Assembly (NCBI RefSeq): GCF_016545825.1
Contig: NC_052613.1
Span: forward strand, 2,914,001-2,978,000
Source of the DNA: Eucalyptus grandis
Taxonomy: Eukaryota > Streptophyta > Magnoliopsida > Myrtales > Myrtaceae
Length of the DNA: 64,000 nucleotides
Direction: 5' to 3'
Shown: piece after piece, positions 1 through 13,335 of the stretch
Layout: every line of letters begins with the position of its first letter
How positions within the stretch are numbered: the first letter of the stretch is position 1
Position numbers and translations under genes: made by a program
The notes under the pieces: model-generated
The model's database searches: none
What the model was told of the DNA's origin: nothing
The model's input: the letters and a program-made list of their open reading frames with translations, nothing else

Positions 1-624
1 GTACAAAATTGTGTGACATGGTATGGGATGCGTCATAACGATTTGACCCTATAATCTAAACCCATGTGATTTATTACGTTGAGTAATGCGTTTCAATTGT
101 TGTGTATATTGATTTTATACTTAATGTGTATAACTGTGCTGACCTGTAAGGTGAAACTGAGGCGAGGTAAGTCCTCTATGCTAATTATGTGATTGCATAG
201 TTGGGACGCTTCTTGGCATATTTCCCCCCTAATCGGGGTTTAAAGCATGGACTTGCTAAAACATCGTCTCACTGGTTATTGTATAACCATTTTCAAGTCT
301 TTAGAAAGTGGTTGAGTGGAGGACCCTAAGCCGAGAGGAGGCAATCTGAAGTGTAGGTCAGTTAGGACCGCTTCTTTTTGAAAAGCCATTCTGTGTAGTC
401 TTTTGGTCATAGACCTTGTACATGACTCTATGTGAATATAAAAGCATGTTTGTTTGTGAATATATTGTCCTGCTTTTTTATCCCGATATGGTTACTATCA
501 GGGGATTTATTTTAGCTTCCACATGTGCAATAAAACGAAAAGGATTGGCAACTCGTCTTGGGAAGTCGCAAAATTTTATTGACCGGAGAAGGATGGGCGT
601 GCGCTCGAGGTTTAGGGCGTGACA
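1..624 (+). mobile_element. 3' part of an LTR (probable Ty3/gypsy type)
   Basis: The stretch ends in GGGCGTGACA, a typical 3' terminus of plant LTRs that begin TGTCACGCCC. At 625 it switches abruptly to sequence (CCCAAGAAGAGGAG) that recurs at 13444 and about 46894 without the element. A TATA box (TATAAAA, 437-443) lies about 180 bases before the end, as expected for an LTR promoter. The 5' part is outside the window, so it may be a solo LTR or the 3' LTR of a larger element. No coding sequence is visible. The gypsy assignment rests only on terminal motifs. Confidence 0.6.
437..443 (+). promoter_or_regulatory. TATA box inside the left-edge LTR
   Basis: TATAAAA lies inside the LTR, in the position expected of a retrotransposon core promoter. 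Inferred from motif and context only. Confidence 0.4.
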
Positions 625-1015
625 CCCAAGAAGAGGAGAGGAGGGATTCTTCATCTTCTTTGCAAGACTAAGGTTTTCATCGCTCTGCGATCGACAGAAG
701 CAATCTAAAAATGGCAATAGCAGTGCTGAAGAGGCTGGACTCCAACACCCTCACTATAACATTCATGAGTACTAGGTTCCTCCCTCTCTCTCCCCTCGCG
801 TGATCTATATTGGGAGTGATGTAGTTCATGAAGGGATTCAACTCCGAAAAAGTTCAATCTTAGGCTCAGATTGCATTTGCGATATATGATTTTCAATTAA
901 CGGGGTACAAGCCCAAAGTATCTAATGTTTTTGCATTTATTGAGACACATGGCAATGGGTGCTTCTCTTTTCTTCTTTGTATCAATCAATGTTTCTTCTT
1001 TTCGTCTTCATTTTC
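625..1015 (+). pseudogene. Unrecognised gene fragment, unit A copy
   Basis: This block recurs at 13438-13814, 34195-34500 and 47826-48028/54835-54960. It holds a short frame starting with ATG at 711 (MAIAVLKRLDSNTL), a candidate splice donor after AG at about 771, and a conserved stretch (ATACTGGGAGTGATG, then GATATATGATT). Compared with the 13531 copy the middle of the first exon is deleted. I do not recognise the protein. Because every copy is damaged and all sit at the same place beyond the 3' end of a CRK, I read it as a fragment of a host gene captured in the ancestral repeat unit. Confidence 0.4.
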
Positions 1016-1230
1016 TATCACACCCAAAATCCTAACAGAAAATGAGGATGACACCACCACCCTTTCACTGGTAGGATGAGCCTCAAACTAAATCCAAAAG
1101 TCCAACTTTGAAAAGTCTTCATTAATGATGCTCTTACAATAGACTACTATTCGAGAACCTGAAAAGATTGGGAATCACAGTTTAATGAGTAGTACATATC
1201 TATCTTACGTAGATCGAACAACCACATTGA

Positions 1231-1263
<33 letters not shown>

Positions 1264-2840
1264 TAAAGCAATGCCAGAAACTCATAATCCAACACTTCAA
1301 TATACATATCAAATCATGTATGCGTCATTTCATTTCAATAAGCTTTATACAATTAAGAAAATACTCATTTAAATCATCATAAAAATAAATGGTCAAGTCC
1401 ACTAATCAATTTTATCAAAATCACACAACAATGATCTGTTGCATTGATTTATTTCTATCAAAGCATAAGTTAATGGTCCATCCATCAACCAATCTTTTAC
1501 CTAACATCAAATCATGGTCATAACACAACGTTTGGTGACAAGGCAAACAAGATTCCCCCCCGGCAAGATCTTCACCTAATAAGCTAATGACTTAGCCTAG
1601 AAGGATATCCTAAACCCAATATGCATACCCACAAGCCTCTCAATAGGCTCACAATAGTATTGACCACCAAACCCTCATCTTTCAATACCAACAATCAAAT
1701 CCACAATCAATATTAACAATTGATTTCACAAAACAAAATGTATAATATTACTAAACTCTATTAATCAAAATGAACACATTTCACAAGATATTTCTCATAT
1801 CATTCTAGAATTCTTCATAAACTAAATTCACAAATTGATATGTATAACATTTTGAAACGTCTTTCAAAAAATGTTTCTAAAATGTCTTTCATAATACGTT
1901 TCACAAACCATTCATGACAATCAACTCAAGCTATGTTCAAACTATACTTTGCCATTTTCAATAGATAAAAGGGTAGTAAATGCTCGATTCAATTTTATGC
2001 ATCCAAAATGTCCTAAGCACAACTTTTATTTATTTTCAAAGGAGTATCAAAATTATGTAATGTTTCTTTAACTCATAATATATGTCATCCTATCATTTTC
2101 AAGACATGAGTAAAGAAGAGATAACACCACTCAGCTGGGAACACCAACGACCAATCAATAAATATTACTCGAATTATTGAACTCACGATCCTATCAAATA
2201 AGCAAGAAACGAGTTAAAATTGAGTAAAATGTTACCACCACTATGATTCAACTAAACTAAGTTTAAATATTAACAAAAAAAAAAAAAAATTAAACACACC
2301 CACAAATTGCTTGTCCAAAGTGATTATTCAAAGCCGTTTGCAACATAGAGCTTGAAACTTATGCTACAATTCTCTCCATCGAACCTTTTTTTAATCGTAC
2401 CTAGTTAATAGAAAGCCCTTTCAATGTACTACAAGAACCCTAACTTGATTGATCCAAAATCAAGCTGAAAACCATTCAAATTTGGCTCCAAAGTCACTGG
2501 ACGCACACTGTTCATCACGCACGGAAAACCTCAAATTTTTGTTTTGAGAAAACTACAAACTTAAATCAAGTTATGTAAAATCCTACAGCTCAATGACTCC
2601 TTAATCAAACTTTGAAACTTAAAATCAACTTAACCTAGAATTTATGCCCTGACTTCAAATGTTACTTCAATTAGATGAATGAAGGGCATGATCACTCATG
2701 AACGTTGGGAATCGGAGTTAAATTTGTTCGGCGGGGCGTGGCACAAAACCTTCCTTCTTTTCCTTTCCTTTTCTCTCTTTTTCTCCCTTTTCTTTCCTAT
2801 TCGTGCGCCTAGGTCCCTTTTTATTAAGCTGAGCGTCCTT
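1016..2840 (-). mobile_element. Old LTR shared with unit B, truncated
   Basis: The sequence matches 17389-21219 (minus the insert nested there) through most of its length. In unit B the element is bounded by TG...CA and a TTTTC target-site duplication. Here the left end has decayed (TTTTC then TATCACACCC). The far end is lost at about 2840, where sequence from beyond the LTR begins directly. The true 3' boundary survives in the duplicated segment ending at 4084. No open frame of note; it is a solo LTR or LTR fragment oriented on the minus strand. Confidence 0.55.
1234..1264 (+). repeat. (ATGT)n microsatellite
   Basis: About seven ATGT units lie within the LTR-like block. The corresponding part of the unit B copy (around 19600) is not expanded. 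Confidence 0.85.
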
Positions 2841-5101
2841 TTCATCGCCTTTGGAATAGCAGAATTTCTCCTTCTCGTCATCATTTTTTCTTTTTTCTGT
2901 GAAATCAATGCGCCAAAGCGATGGGCAGCAAAGTGTAAGCGAGACAGTCGTGGATTTTGAAGCCGCGTAAAACTATTTCGACCAAAAAGAAAAAAAAAAC
3001 GACATAAAACTATGAAAAAACAGGAGGACAATTGTTTCTCTTTTTTTTTTTCCTTTCCTTTTATCAGATAAACTACGATTGACTCCGAAATCAAAACATC
3101 CCAACATGGTGTGATTCTCCAATCGGGACGTAAAACTACAAAAATACATAGCAATCACATCTCACTTAGATTCATTTATTTATGGAATATCCATGATTTA
3201 TTGATTTAAGATTGGACTGCCCATCATCTGAATATGCTGCTAACAAGTAAGGATAATTCGACTTATGCCCTGATGTGACTAAAATCTACACCACCGGTCA
3301 TTTGTAAAGTGTTCTCTATTAATCGTTGGCAAGTGTTCGTATTCGTTAAAAGAAGAAGAAGAAGAAGAAAGGTCCTAATCGTAAAATGTCAACGCAGTAA
3401 AGCTGGAAGAGGGCTTCTTGTCAAGCTGGGAGAGACCTCGGATGCCGTGAGCTGGTTGAACAGCCATGTGTGCATGTAGAGCTTCTACTGCTGGATTTGT
3501 CAAACAGCACGCTAGCGTTGAGGAACGGGGTTTGCTTGATTGGGGGATTACACAGTCTTTGTCGTGGAGCATCTCGACGACTTTAGACATGGGCGGTCAC
3601 AATTCCATGGAGGCTTGAGTGCATAGAAGGCTGATTTGGAGCACATTTGATGCCTCCAGGACAGGGAATTTACTTTGTAAGGCCGCATCAATGCGTGCAG
3701 CTAAATTATTCGAATTGTAGTGCTTCCACACACAAAAGTAGCTCAACTACTCCTTAATCGAACTCCAAGCTTAAAATCTATCTAACCTCGAATTTGTGGT
3801 CTAACTTCAAACGTTACTTCAACTAAATGAATGAAGGGCATGATCACTTACGGACGTTGCGAATCAGAGTTAAACTGGCTAAGCAAGGGCCGTGGCGTAA
3901 AACCTTCCTCTTTTCCCTTTCCTTCTCTCTCTCTTTTTGCTTCTCTATTTTGTGCGTCTTGGTCCCTTTTTATTAAGCTGAGCATCCACTGTTCACTGTT
4001 CACCTTTTCTTTTTCTTTTTCTTTTTCCTTTTTTTATCTCATTGACTTTTGACCTTTGACTTGTTCAAAAATTCAAATATTACATTTTTACTCTCCGGGA
4101 GTTATTCTTCATCTATTTCTTCTTCTTCTTCTGAGGTTTCCGGTTCCGGGTCATCTTCACCTTCACCGTCGTAGGAGAAGCTTTCTTCAGGGTCTGTGTC
4201 CCTCTCAATCATCACCTTTGGAAATGCAGATCTGCTCCTTCTCGTCATCGTTTAAGAGGACGTGTGACAACGCACCGGAGCGATGGCCAGCAAGTGTAAG
4301 CGAGACAATTGCAGATTTTGAAGCGAAATAATATATTTGGACCAAGAAAAAAGAAGAAAAAACAACAAAAACTATGAAAAAAAAAAAGAATGACATTTGT
4401 TTCTTTTTTTCTTTTCCTTTCCATTTATCACATAGCCCACGACTAACTCCGGAATTGAAACATCCCAACATGGTGTGATTCTCCAATCGAGATATAAAAC
4501 TACAAAAAAATGGAGCATTTGTATCTCACTTAGATTCATATATTCGACGGATATTCATGATTTATCGATTTAAGATTGGACTCCTCCTCATCTAAACATG
4601 CTGCTAACCAAGTAAGGATAATTCGACTCATGCCTTGATGTCACTAAAATCTGCACTGCCAGTCGTTTGCAAAGTGTTCTCTGTCACTCATTGGCAAGTG
4701 TTCGCATTCGTTGGAAGAAGAAGAAGAAGAAGAAAAAAAGGTGGCAATCCTAAAAGGTCAACGCAGCAAAGCTGGAAGATGGCTTCCTGTCAAGCTGGAA
4801 GAGACCTTGGTGGCCGTGAGCTTGTTCAATAGCCATGTGTGCATGAGGAGCTTATGCTACTGGATTTGTCGAACAGCAGGCTAGCATTGAGGAATGGGGG
4901 TTGGTTCGGTTGGGGGACTACACAATCTTTGTCGCGGAGCATCTCAACGACTCTAGACATGGGCGGTCGCAATTCCATGGAGGCTTGAGTGCATAGAAGG
5001 CTGATTTGGAGCACATTTGAAGCCTCCGGGACAGGGGATTTACCTCGTAAGGCTGGATCAATGCACGCAACTAAATTATTCGACTTGTAGTGCTTCCATA
5101 C
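2588..5101. repeat. Partial tandem duplication of a CRK 3' end
   Basis: Segment about 2588-3735 is repeated with divergence at about 3752-5101. Each copy runs from the 3' part of the old LTR, through the CRK downstream flank with its (GAA)n run, to the last CRK exon. The first copy ends at the last exon without further upstream exons, so unit A has two last exons but one set of exons 1-5. Unequal recombination between neighbouring units would produce this. Confidence 0.6.
3446..3730 (-). pseudogene. Orphan last exon of a CRK
   Basis: On the minus strand it reads like exon 6 of the CRKs (VVEMLHDKDCV, as in the 4826 and 55768 genes) but loses frame after the IPQ residues. No kinase exon lies upstream before 3735, and its splice acceptor region is altered (CACACAAAAG instead of the conserved ACCTGCAAAG on the plus strand). 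It is a non-functional by-product of the local duplication. Confidence 0.65.
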
Positions 5102-6729
5102 CTGCAAAGCAATCATGAAATTTCCATGACTCCCTTATATCTGAAGATAAATCTGCTAACAACAATGAAGAATTGTTGAGAAAATCAAAAGATTAGATAA
5201 TCCTGGTGTGCCATGGCTAGGAAAGTAAGTGTCGGTCTAAGTTCTTCCTAATCGTAGGGACAAGCAATTTTATCGACTGTAATACCGTGCTTGACCCCGT
5301 GTGTATATGCTATTCTTCCTACCACTCAAGACTTCAAGAACTAGCACCCCAAAAGCATAAACATCAGCTTTCTCCGTTAGCTATCCCCTCACAAGATATT
5401 CAGGTGCCATGTAACCGCTGCATGGTTAACCATCTATTAGATATAAACCATACTTAGCCCAGAGAAGATGTGAAGTGAAGAGAAGGATGATACGCAAAAG
5501 CACTTTGACAGGGCAAACTTGTCAAATTGAGGAAATAGAGAGTGCTGACTATGGTTTCAAGCAGGCTACTAATGAAAACGCATTCTTACAGTGTGCCGGC
5601 AATTCCTGTGCTAAGATGAGACTTATCTACAACAATGCATCGAGCAAGTCCGAAATCTGAGATTTTTGCCGTGAGATTTTTGTCGAGGAGGATGTTGCTA
5701 GTTTTTATGTCCCGGTGGATGATTTTCACTCCACAACCTCCATGAAGATACGCGAGGCCCTCGACTATTCCTGTGATGATGTGCAGCCTCTCCTCCCAAG
5801 TTAGGACAGGGGTCGCATTGTCAACTGCAACAATAGATTCTATTCGCTTATTTTGAAGGACAAGCAAAGCGGAATGCGACAGACATAACCGGAGAAGGCA
5901 AGAGATTTTTGAAACCTACGACTTGAAAATCATAAGATGGAAGCATTGCTTGCAATGAAAGAAGCCAGTTGCAAAGAATGCAAATTGAACTGATGCTTGT
6001 CGTAAAGGGTAGATCTCTTCTCGGCATTGAACGATGACTGTAAGTGTGTTGTGTAGTTATACGAAGAACTAGCTACTTACCAAAAAGAACTTGATCAAGA
6101 CTTCCATTAGGAAGATATTCGTAGACAAGGAGACTTTGGGCCTTCGATGCTGCATCCCAAAAGCCTGAGGAGGTTCTTGTGTTGGATCCCATTAATCAGG
6201 TTCACCTCGTTGAAGAAGTCATCCGCCTATTGTCACATGTTGAACACCAACCTCTTAACCGCGACAACCTTCCCGTCGGGTAAATTCCCTTTGTACACGG
6301 AACCGCCACCTCCTTGCCCTAGCTTCCTCAAGTCATCAAAGAAGTTGGTGGCCTTCTCCAGCGTCTCGTACTTGAAATATAAACTAAACTTGCTCTTGCT
6401 CGCCCGTAATTGCATGATGTTATTTTGCACTAAATAAGGATGAATGCGAAATTCATGTCATCAAGCTTGTGTTCAAGAATTACCAAGAGATCGTTTTATG
6501 CATTTGAAATGAATTGTTTACCTTGTTTCTTCTTGGAGTACTTCTTGTATCCAATGTATGCACCAATGAGAACAAGCGAAGTCACTGCAGCAACCGATGA
6601 GGTTATTGCAATGGGTATGTGGACCCTAGATGACCCTACAAAATGATAGACAACATTGGGTTGAGATGAGCGAGTTCATTATTCATTCCAAAAATCTAGC
6701 AAACATCGAATCATATGATCATTCAAATT

Positions 6730-7400
6730 AAACTTAGGGTGCATTCGTTTGGGGGAAAATTTCATGAAAAAGGAAAATATTTTTTGGAAAATTATTTTTA
6801 AAGAAAATGATTAATTTTCTTTTGTTTGGTGATATATGATTGAAAATGTTTTATGGTGCTTAAATTTCGTTTGGAAAATGATTTTAATTTCATGAAGAAA
6901 AAGTCATTTTTAAAATAACATTTATCTAATTTTCTTTCTCTTTCCTTCTTCCTCCTCCACCAATCAACACCAAGCCTTGACAGGACACTACCACCGTTGT
7001 CAAGGCCTAGCGAGGGCCAACATGACCAGCCTCGGGCAAGGTCGAGCTTGCTAGATTTTGGCGTTTGTTGCAACGAGGTTGGCGAAACTTGAGCTTGCCA
7101 TAAGTCGGCTTGCCCCGAGGACCAGCGAAGGAGGAAGAAGGAAAAGAAAAAAAGAAAAGGAAAGGAAAAATATTTAAAAAAATTGATCTTTCAAATAAAA
7201 TATTTAAAAATTCCATATGGGCAATTTTTGAAAGTGTTTTTACCTTCTTAGATTTAGGAATTCACTTTTCTAATTTTATGAATGAATATTTTCCTTAATT
7301 GGAAGGTGTTTTTGATCAATTAATCATTTTTGGTGAACTAAACGGATGAAAGTTTAGAAACTAATTTCGAGAAAACACTTTTTGTCAAACAAACACACTC
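6730..7400. mobile_element. Non-autonomous DNA element in CRK intron 1 (unit A)
   Basis: The ends are imperfect inverted repeats (GGGTGCATTCGTTTG against the complement of CAAACAAACACACTC). The same element sits at the same place in the other CRK introns; in unit D it is flanked by CTTAG on both sides. The interior is AT-rich with a more GC-rich core and has no coding potential. A second, similar AT-rich block follows to about 7600. The short inverted ends suggest a MITE; the superfamily is uncertain. Confidence 0.5.
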
Positions 7401-7599
7401 GTGGGTTATGCTCATTTCACGGATAATATTTTCCTAGAAAACATCTTTCTCATTTTTCAGCGTTCAGTTCACTTGGGAAAATGAATTAATGGAAAATATT
7501 TTTCTGGTCAATGGAAAAATATGCTTATATTCAAGAAAATGATTTCCTCTTTGAAAAAGTTGGAAAATATTGTCTAAAATATTATTAGGTATTGACGCT

Positions 7600-8450
7600 T
7601 GGATCTGAAACTTTACATTTGACCACAAAAACCCCAACGCCAATTCCGCTGGTTCCTAAGTCTCTAACGCTTAGGATGGGTCCATCACAGTTGGGCTCGG
7701 ATCCATTGAGGTTGGGACCAAGTCTCTTGGGCATGAGTCCATCAAGACGAGATCTGGGTGAATTGAGGTCAGGCTCTCAACGCCTATGCCCGAATCCATC
7801 ATGGCTGGGCTTGAACCCTTGGTGCTTCTGCCCTAATGCCTCAACATTTGAGCTAGCATCCATAAAGGCGAGGCCTAGGCCTTGACACTCGAGCTCTAGT
7901 CCCCTGTACTCAACCTTAGGTCCTGAATTAATGAAACTTTGTTCTTATAAGAATACATCTTTTTAAATAAAAATTTCAATTAATTAAAAAAAAAAATCAA
8001 AATTTTAATTACTTTAAAAATTTGAATTTTAATTAAATTTTTATTTCCTTTTTTTTCTTTTCTTTCTTTTTTGCTTTTGCCTCGGCTAATCACTAGCCTC
8101 CGGGACAGCTAGCAATTGACCATAGGCAAGGGAAGAGCTCATTGGTCTAGCGATTCCAAGATCTTATTGACCTTTGATGAGGCTCGAGCCTCGTAGATCT
8201 AACTAGACTCGAGCTCGACCTCGCATGAGGTTTGTCGCCGATTGTCACCATGGCCAGCAATCAGCTAAAAAGGAAAAAGAAAAGAAAATAACAATAATAA
8301 AACAATTTGATATTTTAAAAAATGAAAAGAAAAAGAAAGTTTAAAAAATATCATTAAAAGAAGTGCCTTAATTGACCAACATGAGGAAACCACAATTGGA
8401 AAAATCGAAATCTGACAGTAGACATAGAAGAGCGTCGGTTTTTCTTTAAT
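7600..8450. other. Remainder of CRK intron 1 (unit A)
   Basis: Low-complexity AT-rich and CT-rich sequence with a GGGCTCGGATCC-like repeat tract around 7640-7900 that recurs in units B (24680-25000) and D (58540-58850). No gene is visible; short frames here are not conserved between copies. Confidence 0.5.
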
Positions 8451-10551
8451 GGCGAGGAAGCCATCTTTTAAGTCGATAAACCAGAGAACAGGACCCTAGT
8501 TGTTACCTCTGCTATCGGGGACGTTGTAGAACTTTGTGGTCGAGTAACGGAGGAAGCATCCCGCGTTCATGGCCCGCGCTTCTTCTCCAGGTGCGCAGCT
8601 TCTGGCCATCGAAGTTGCATTCTCCAAACAGAATCTGCAACCACCGGCATCAAGCGCGCTCCAACACTGTGCCAAAGCATATACCCCGGCGACTCCTCCA
8701 ACTCCGTCCTCCCCAGCCACCGCGAAGCCCTTGTTCTGCACTGCGGTTGCCAAGACCTTCCTCAGGACACGGTCCACCCTATCCGAGAGCTCAGCCACTC
8801 TCTCCGCCGGGACTGTCAAATTGGAGCTACAATTGAGCATGCCATGCGTCGGATCGACGGTCTCGTTGTAGAAGTCGTAACTCCCGTAACGGAGGAAGCA
8901 GCCATCGAGGTAGAGCCGACCGAAGTTGGGGAGGCAGGTCCAGCTCTTGATAAAGCAGAGGAGACAGTCAGACTCAGTCAAGTCGCCGTGGCACTGGGCG
9001 AGGCCGTACACTGCCGGCGGTGGCGAGGTGAGGGAGTAGTTGCCCCAGCGCTGGTTGGCGACGCTCTTAGAGATCTCCCTCATGACTGCCACAAAGTTGG
9101 CGACGATGTTTTGGGCGACGATCCCAGTGCAGTTCTCGTAGTAAAGGCCCGCTTCGGTGGTTCTAGGGTCGGAGACGGCGAGAGAGAAGAAGAGCGAGGA
9201 GAGCGCGAGAAGAGGAAGGGCGATTGATGGTCTCGCTCCGTTCGACTTCATGGGCTCTGCTTGAGATATGCTCGTTTATTCCTTCTCTCTGTTCTCTTCA
9301 AAGAGACAAGAAGAAGAAGAAAAGGGACAGATTGACCAAGAGCGTGAGGGGAGATCCGATTCAACCTGTTGATCTCATAAACCTTCAACCTGGCTACACG
9401 ACGCGAAATCGAAGCGGCTAACTGGGGCTTAACTTTCGGGTCTCGTTTCTCACGTCCCTCCTTGCTGTCTTCATGCTACATTAGAGTTTTTGGAAAGTGC
9501 CACGGTAATGACATGTCTCTCTCCACACTCTCCCCCTCTCTCTAGAAAGAGGGTGGAATGCAATGTTTGACACGGCGGGCATGATGGGTTCCGAGAGCTT
9601 TCGAGTCAGAAAAGATTTTGGGTTGAGAGCGGTCGAGGCGCCAGAGAGAGACCTGCAGCAACTGATCGAGACGCCAGGGTGATGATTGGACGGTATTATT
9701 TAATCTATTATGAAAATAACAATATATTTTGGACAACCAAAAAATTATTAAAAAGTTCATTTATTCAAAAATATGTGCTTTACAACAAATTGTTATTCTC
9801 ATAGTAGCCTAAAAATTATCACGCTAGCAAAGTTCCAACCTGAAACCGAATAACCAAACCAGTTTTAGGTCCCAAGATATACAGAGTAGGTCTCTGATTC
9901 CAAAAATTGAGGAACCTATTTTAACAGGTATTTCCCAAGTTCTAGGTAAATGAAACTTGGAACAAGTTTTACATTTTTTTGTATTTATATCTTCATACGA
10001 TTTTGTAATATTCCATGGCATTTGATGATGAATGTCTAATCTAGAATCACTAGTCTAAACTTTTATTTTATAATTGAGACTTTTAATTTATTAATGTTTC
10101 ATATTCTTCATATGTCTAAATATAAGTTATGGCCAGAGAATTATAGCAAAAAGTTGTGGTAATTAAAAAATGATGATTCACTATGGAATTTGAGACAACA
10201 TAGGTTCCAAGTTTAAAGGTATGTATGGTAGGTTCCGAATTCCAAAAATGAAAAACCTATTATAACGTGTAGGTACTATGAATCCAATATTTGCATGGTC
10301 GTGGTTGGGGCTAGTAAATAAGGTCCATCATTGGAAATTCATGTACATAATTACGCAAAATTCATCGACCTTAATTTGACTTTAGATGATCAAATTTGGC
10401 CTCAAGTGTTTCGGATGAGATTCCCCTTTCATTTTTCATACATGTAAATTTGACTTTTAGGAGGTGTCCAAGCTAGTTTATATGCACGTGCCTACTCAAA
10501 TGAGTCACCAAACGAACGATTGGGCACCATCTTTTTTTCTAGCCTGAATTT

Positions 10552-10767
10552 AGAAATAAGTGCATTGAAAATCTTAACATTTATCACGAAAATCTAAATT
10601 GAGTTTTAAAACTTTCAAAAAGTGTAATTAAGTCCTAAAACAATTCTCTTAAAATTTTCAAAAATTGTAATCACTAGAAGGACATAGATTGGACCAATTT
10701 GATAAGTTTTAGAACTTGATTGTGCCTTTATGATAAATTTTAGAACTTTCAATGCACTTATTTCTTA
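10552..10767. mobile_element. MITE-like inverted-repeat element
   Basis: The left end AGAAATAAGTGCATTGAAA mirrors the right end TTTCAATGCACTTATTTCTT, and the inner arms (TTTAAAACT...AGTTTTAGAACT) continue the fold-back. Related copies lie at the same relative place in units C (40336-40550) and D (61112-61327), so insertion predates the unit duplications. Unit B has lost this part of the spacer. Confidence 0.6.
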
Positions 10768-13283
10768 GATTTATGTATGACCTCTTCTACCTTGATTATC
10801 AACCGCTACACAGAGTTCCACAAATCAAAGACACCTAGGAACGTGGTAGTTCATACAAGACCGTCTCAATTCACATCTAAAATAGGAGGAAATCTTAAGA
10901 AAACTAAGCAAAGTTCTCATATCAATTAGTTGCAAGCGTGAAGCGATTCAACAACTCTTCTGTGCTTTCCAAAGCACATGGAATAAAAGAATGACAAGCA
11001 TAAAATCATTTTTAAGTCTCGTGTGATTCAACAGATCATATGCACCGAGTCCCTAAGTGCTTGAGAAGCACACGACGCAATATAAGTTCGGGTTTTGGCC
11101 GTTACCGCGCCTGTCGACCGCGAAATTATTTCAGTCGCCAAGATTCGACCTCCACGCATACACAGCACCAATTATAGAAAAAGGTAGATGCCCCAATTTT
11201 CATAGCCTATGCCCACACCACATAAACAATAGTGGAGGAGGAAGAAGGCCTAAAACTATGATTTCAGATTTAATATTTAAAAAATAAAGCATACATTTCT
11301 TTTTTAAAGATTTTATTTCAAGAAATATTGTATTTTACCAAATTCTAATTCACTTGCTTAGCTGGTAAACTACACGCACCAAAAGAAAACGTTAATAAAC
11401 TTCCAATGAATTGATATAACACCAAAAGTTATTATATTTCAAGGTAAAAGCAATAAAGTTTATCGATAAAGTCAAATGTCAAAAAACTGGTAAAACGAAA
11501 AGAGTGCAATTAAAGTTGTGACCACGGAAAAATGAACATGAAGATCAAGTAATTCTATCATCAAGGAGAAAATGAATTATTATGGCACCAAACTTAGGTT
11601 AAAATTCCTGGCGCACCACCTAGTTTAACCTTCATAGCAAAAGGAGCTTAAACCCTTCATCCCTAGACTCGAGCTTGTCGCACATCACCTCAAATTTACT
11701 AATTTTTATATGAACTTACTAGCTTTGATCATGTGATTTATCGAACTTTTCTCCGAATGAGTAATCAACTAGTTTTGGATTCCTAACTATTATTTGAGTT
11801 AGTCACAAAGTTAATACCAAAAAATATCTCAAGTCGATAAACTGGTGTTACATTTATCCTAAATTAAGTTTCGTGTCTTGAAAAAATTATAATGGCTCAT
11901 CTCTAATGTGATTAATCTTTCCTTTGTCAGCTTTCGTCCAATATTCTGGAGAATTATGAACATGGAAACACACTTGGAAAACAATTTGGATGATCGCTAT
12001 ATGACTTAGCTCCTTGTGAAAACTCACCATAGATGGGTCTCCCAAATGACATTGTTTCTACGAAATCACTAGTGAGAATGCAGAAATATCTATTTGTAGC
12101 ATGTGAGCCATGCACTACACAAAGAGCGGTCCAAGTGAAGTCCTCTCCTTTCTAAGGTTGCCCCTATCGTAGTCACAGCTCATGATCCATGCACATCTTA
12201 GGTCGAACCGAGATAAACGATAAACCCTAGTTCATAGCTTGTGATCAACTCGGTTACCTAACACATGCTTCATCACGTGTTGCAGGTAATTCATGTTTTC
12301 GTGGGAACTCCAAATTGACATTAAACTCGCGACCTAACTCGTTGGGTATATGCATGTTTTTTATCACGAATAAGTGAAGAACCCATTTTCAAATGACTGT
12401 TCATAGTGTTGGGGCATACAATAAGAGGTCATTGGCCTAATGTGATAGCTTCGATTCAAGTCATACCTAGTTAAGCAATTCTTCACTAAGTTATTGTTAT
12501 CATCATATGTTATATGTCTACTCAATAATCTCAAGGCCCTAATAGTATGTTATATGCCATATGGAATGGTCCTAATAATCTCAAGGCCCTAACAGATGAA
12601 TTGCCATTGCTTTTTTTTTTTTTTTTATCCCAAAATGAAACTAAGAAAGAACATGAAGATTTGAGAAGAAACATTTTGGAGCGAGGGGCCAGAAAAGCTA
12701 GTGGAGAATCAGCATCGTATGGGCTTAAGTATGAGTGGACCAGGCCCGGTTGTGTTTTCTTTCTCTCTTTCATTAAAGCCAAGCCAAAATACAAGGGTAA
12801 GAAGTATCAAAACATGATACATCTCGATGCCTTTATAACCTAGTCTACTTATCTATTTGCTTCTTGAGTATAGTGAGTCAATATAGGATTCGTTAAAAAG
12901 AATTAAGATGTCTTTACATTCTATGATGACTGGCTCACTATTTCCCAAGAGCAGAGAGGAATCTTGTAGATAGCTTATCAAAATGAAATTGTTTAACTTT
13001 CGAACTAACTCCAATTCTGAACAACCTACAAAGTGATGGAGAGCATGGCGACAAGCTAGGATTCAAGTTGAAGAGTGCTGCTAGAGGTGTGTTTTTAGTC
13101 GGATCCTACGGTTTATGAAGTTAATTTCAGTTGTAGATGGAAATGAAGCTAACTCAAGCTAATTTTAGATTGAGTCAGGCTAGATAGGATGATTATGCAA
13201 GATTCACTTATTTAAATTTGATTTGAGGTCAAGCTCATCAATCTTCAGCCAGATTGCTCACGAGCTTAATTGAACTTCTATTA

Positions 13284-13335
13284 CATATATACATATATAT
13301 ATATATAAATAAATATATATATAATTATATATATT
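13284..13335 (+). repeat. TA-rich microsatellite
   Basis: Imperfect (AT)n with AAAT interruptions, near the boundary between units A and B. Confidence 0.8.

Larger units (their letters stand above)
4826..9251 (-). pseudogene. Cysteine-rich receptor-like kinase, unit A (broken)
   Basis: Six exons in CRK order: exon 1 8507-9251, exon 2 6522-6635, exon 3 6081-6430, exon 4 5590-5824, exon 5 5274-5417, exon 6 4826-5101. Exon 1 is open and codes a signal peptide (MKSNGARPSIALPLLALSSL) and two DUF26 domains with C-X8-C-X2-C; exon 2 codes the membrane helix. Exon 3 has the glycine loop [11 protein letters not shown] and VAVKRL, then TGA and TAG stops directly after VFNM, followed by a two-base deletion. 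Exon 4 keeps HRDIKTSN and DFGLAR. Exon 5 has a one-base deletion and its donor GT is changed to AT (about 5273). Exon 6 is open. Members of this family are plasma-membrane receptor kinases of stress and immune signalling. This copy could at most yield a truncated, kinase-less ectodomain protein. Confidence 0.85.

Noticed and set aside
2696..3154. 152-codon minus-strand frame
   Set aside because: It crosses an LTR fragment and the CRK 3' flank, is lysine/phenylalanine-rich low complexity and is not open in the other units.
8534..9227. Plus-strand frames opposite CRK exon 1 (also near 26275-26577, 38120-38535 and 59512-60182)
   Set aside because: They are antisense shadows of the DUF26 coding exon; only the minus strand has the signal peptide and cysteine motifs.
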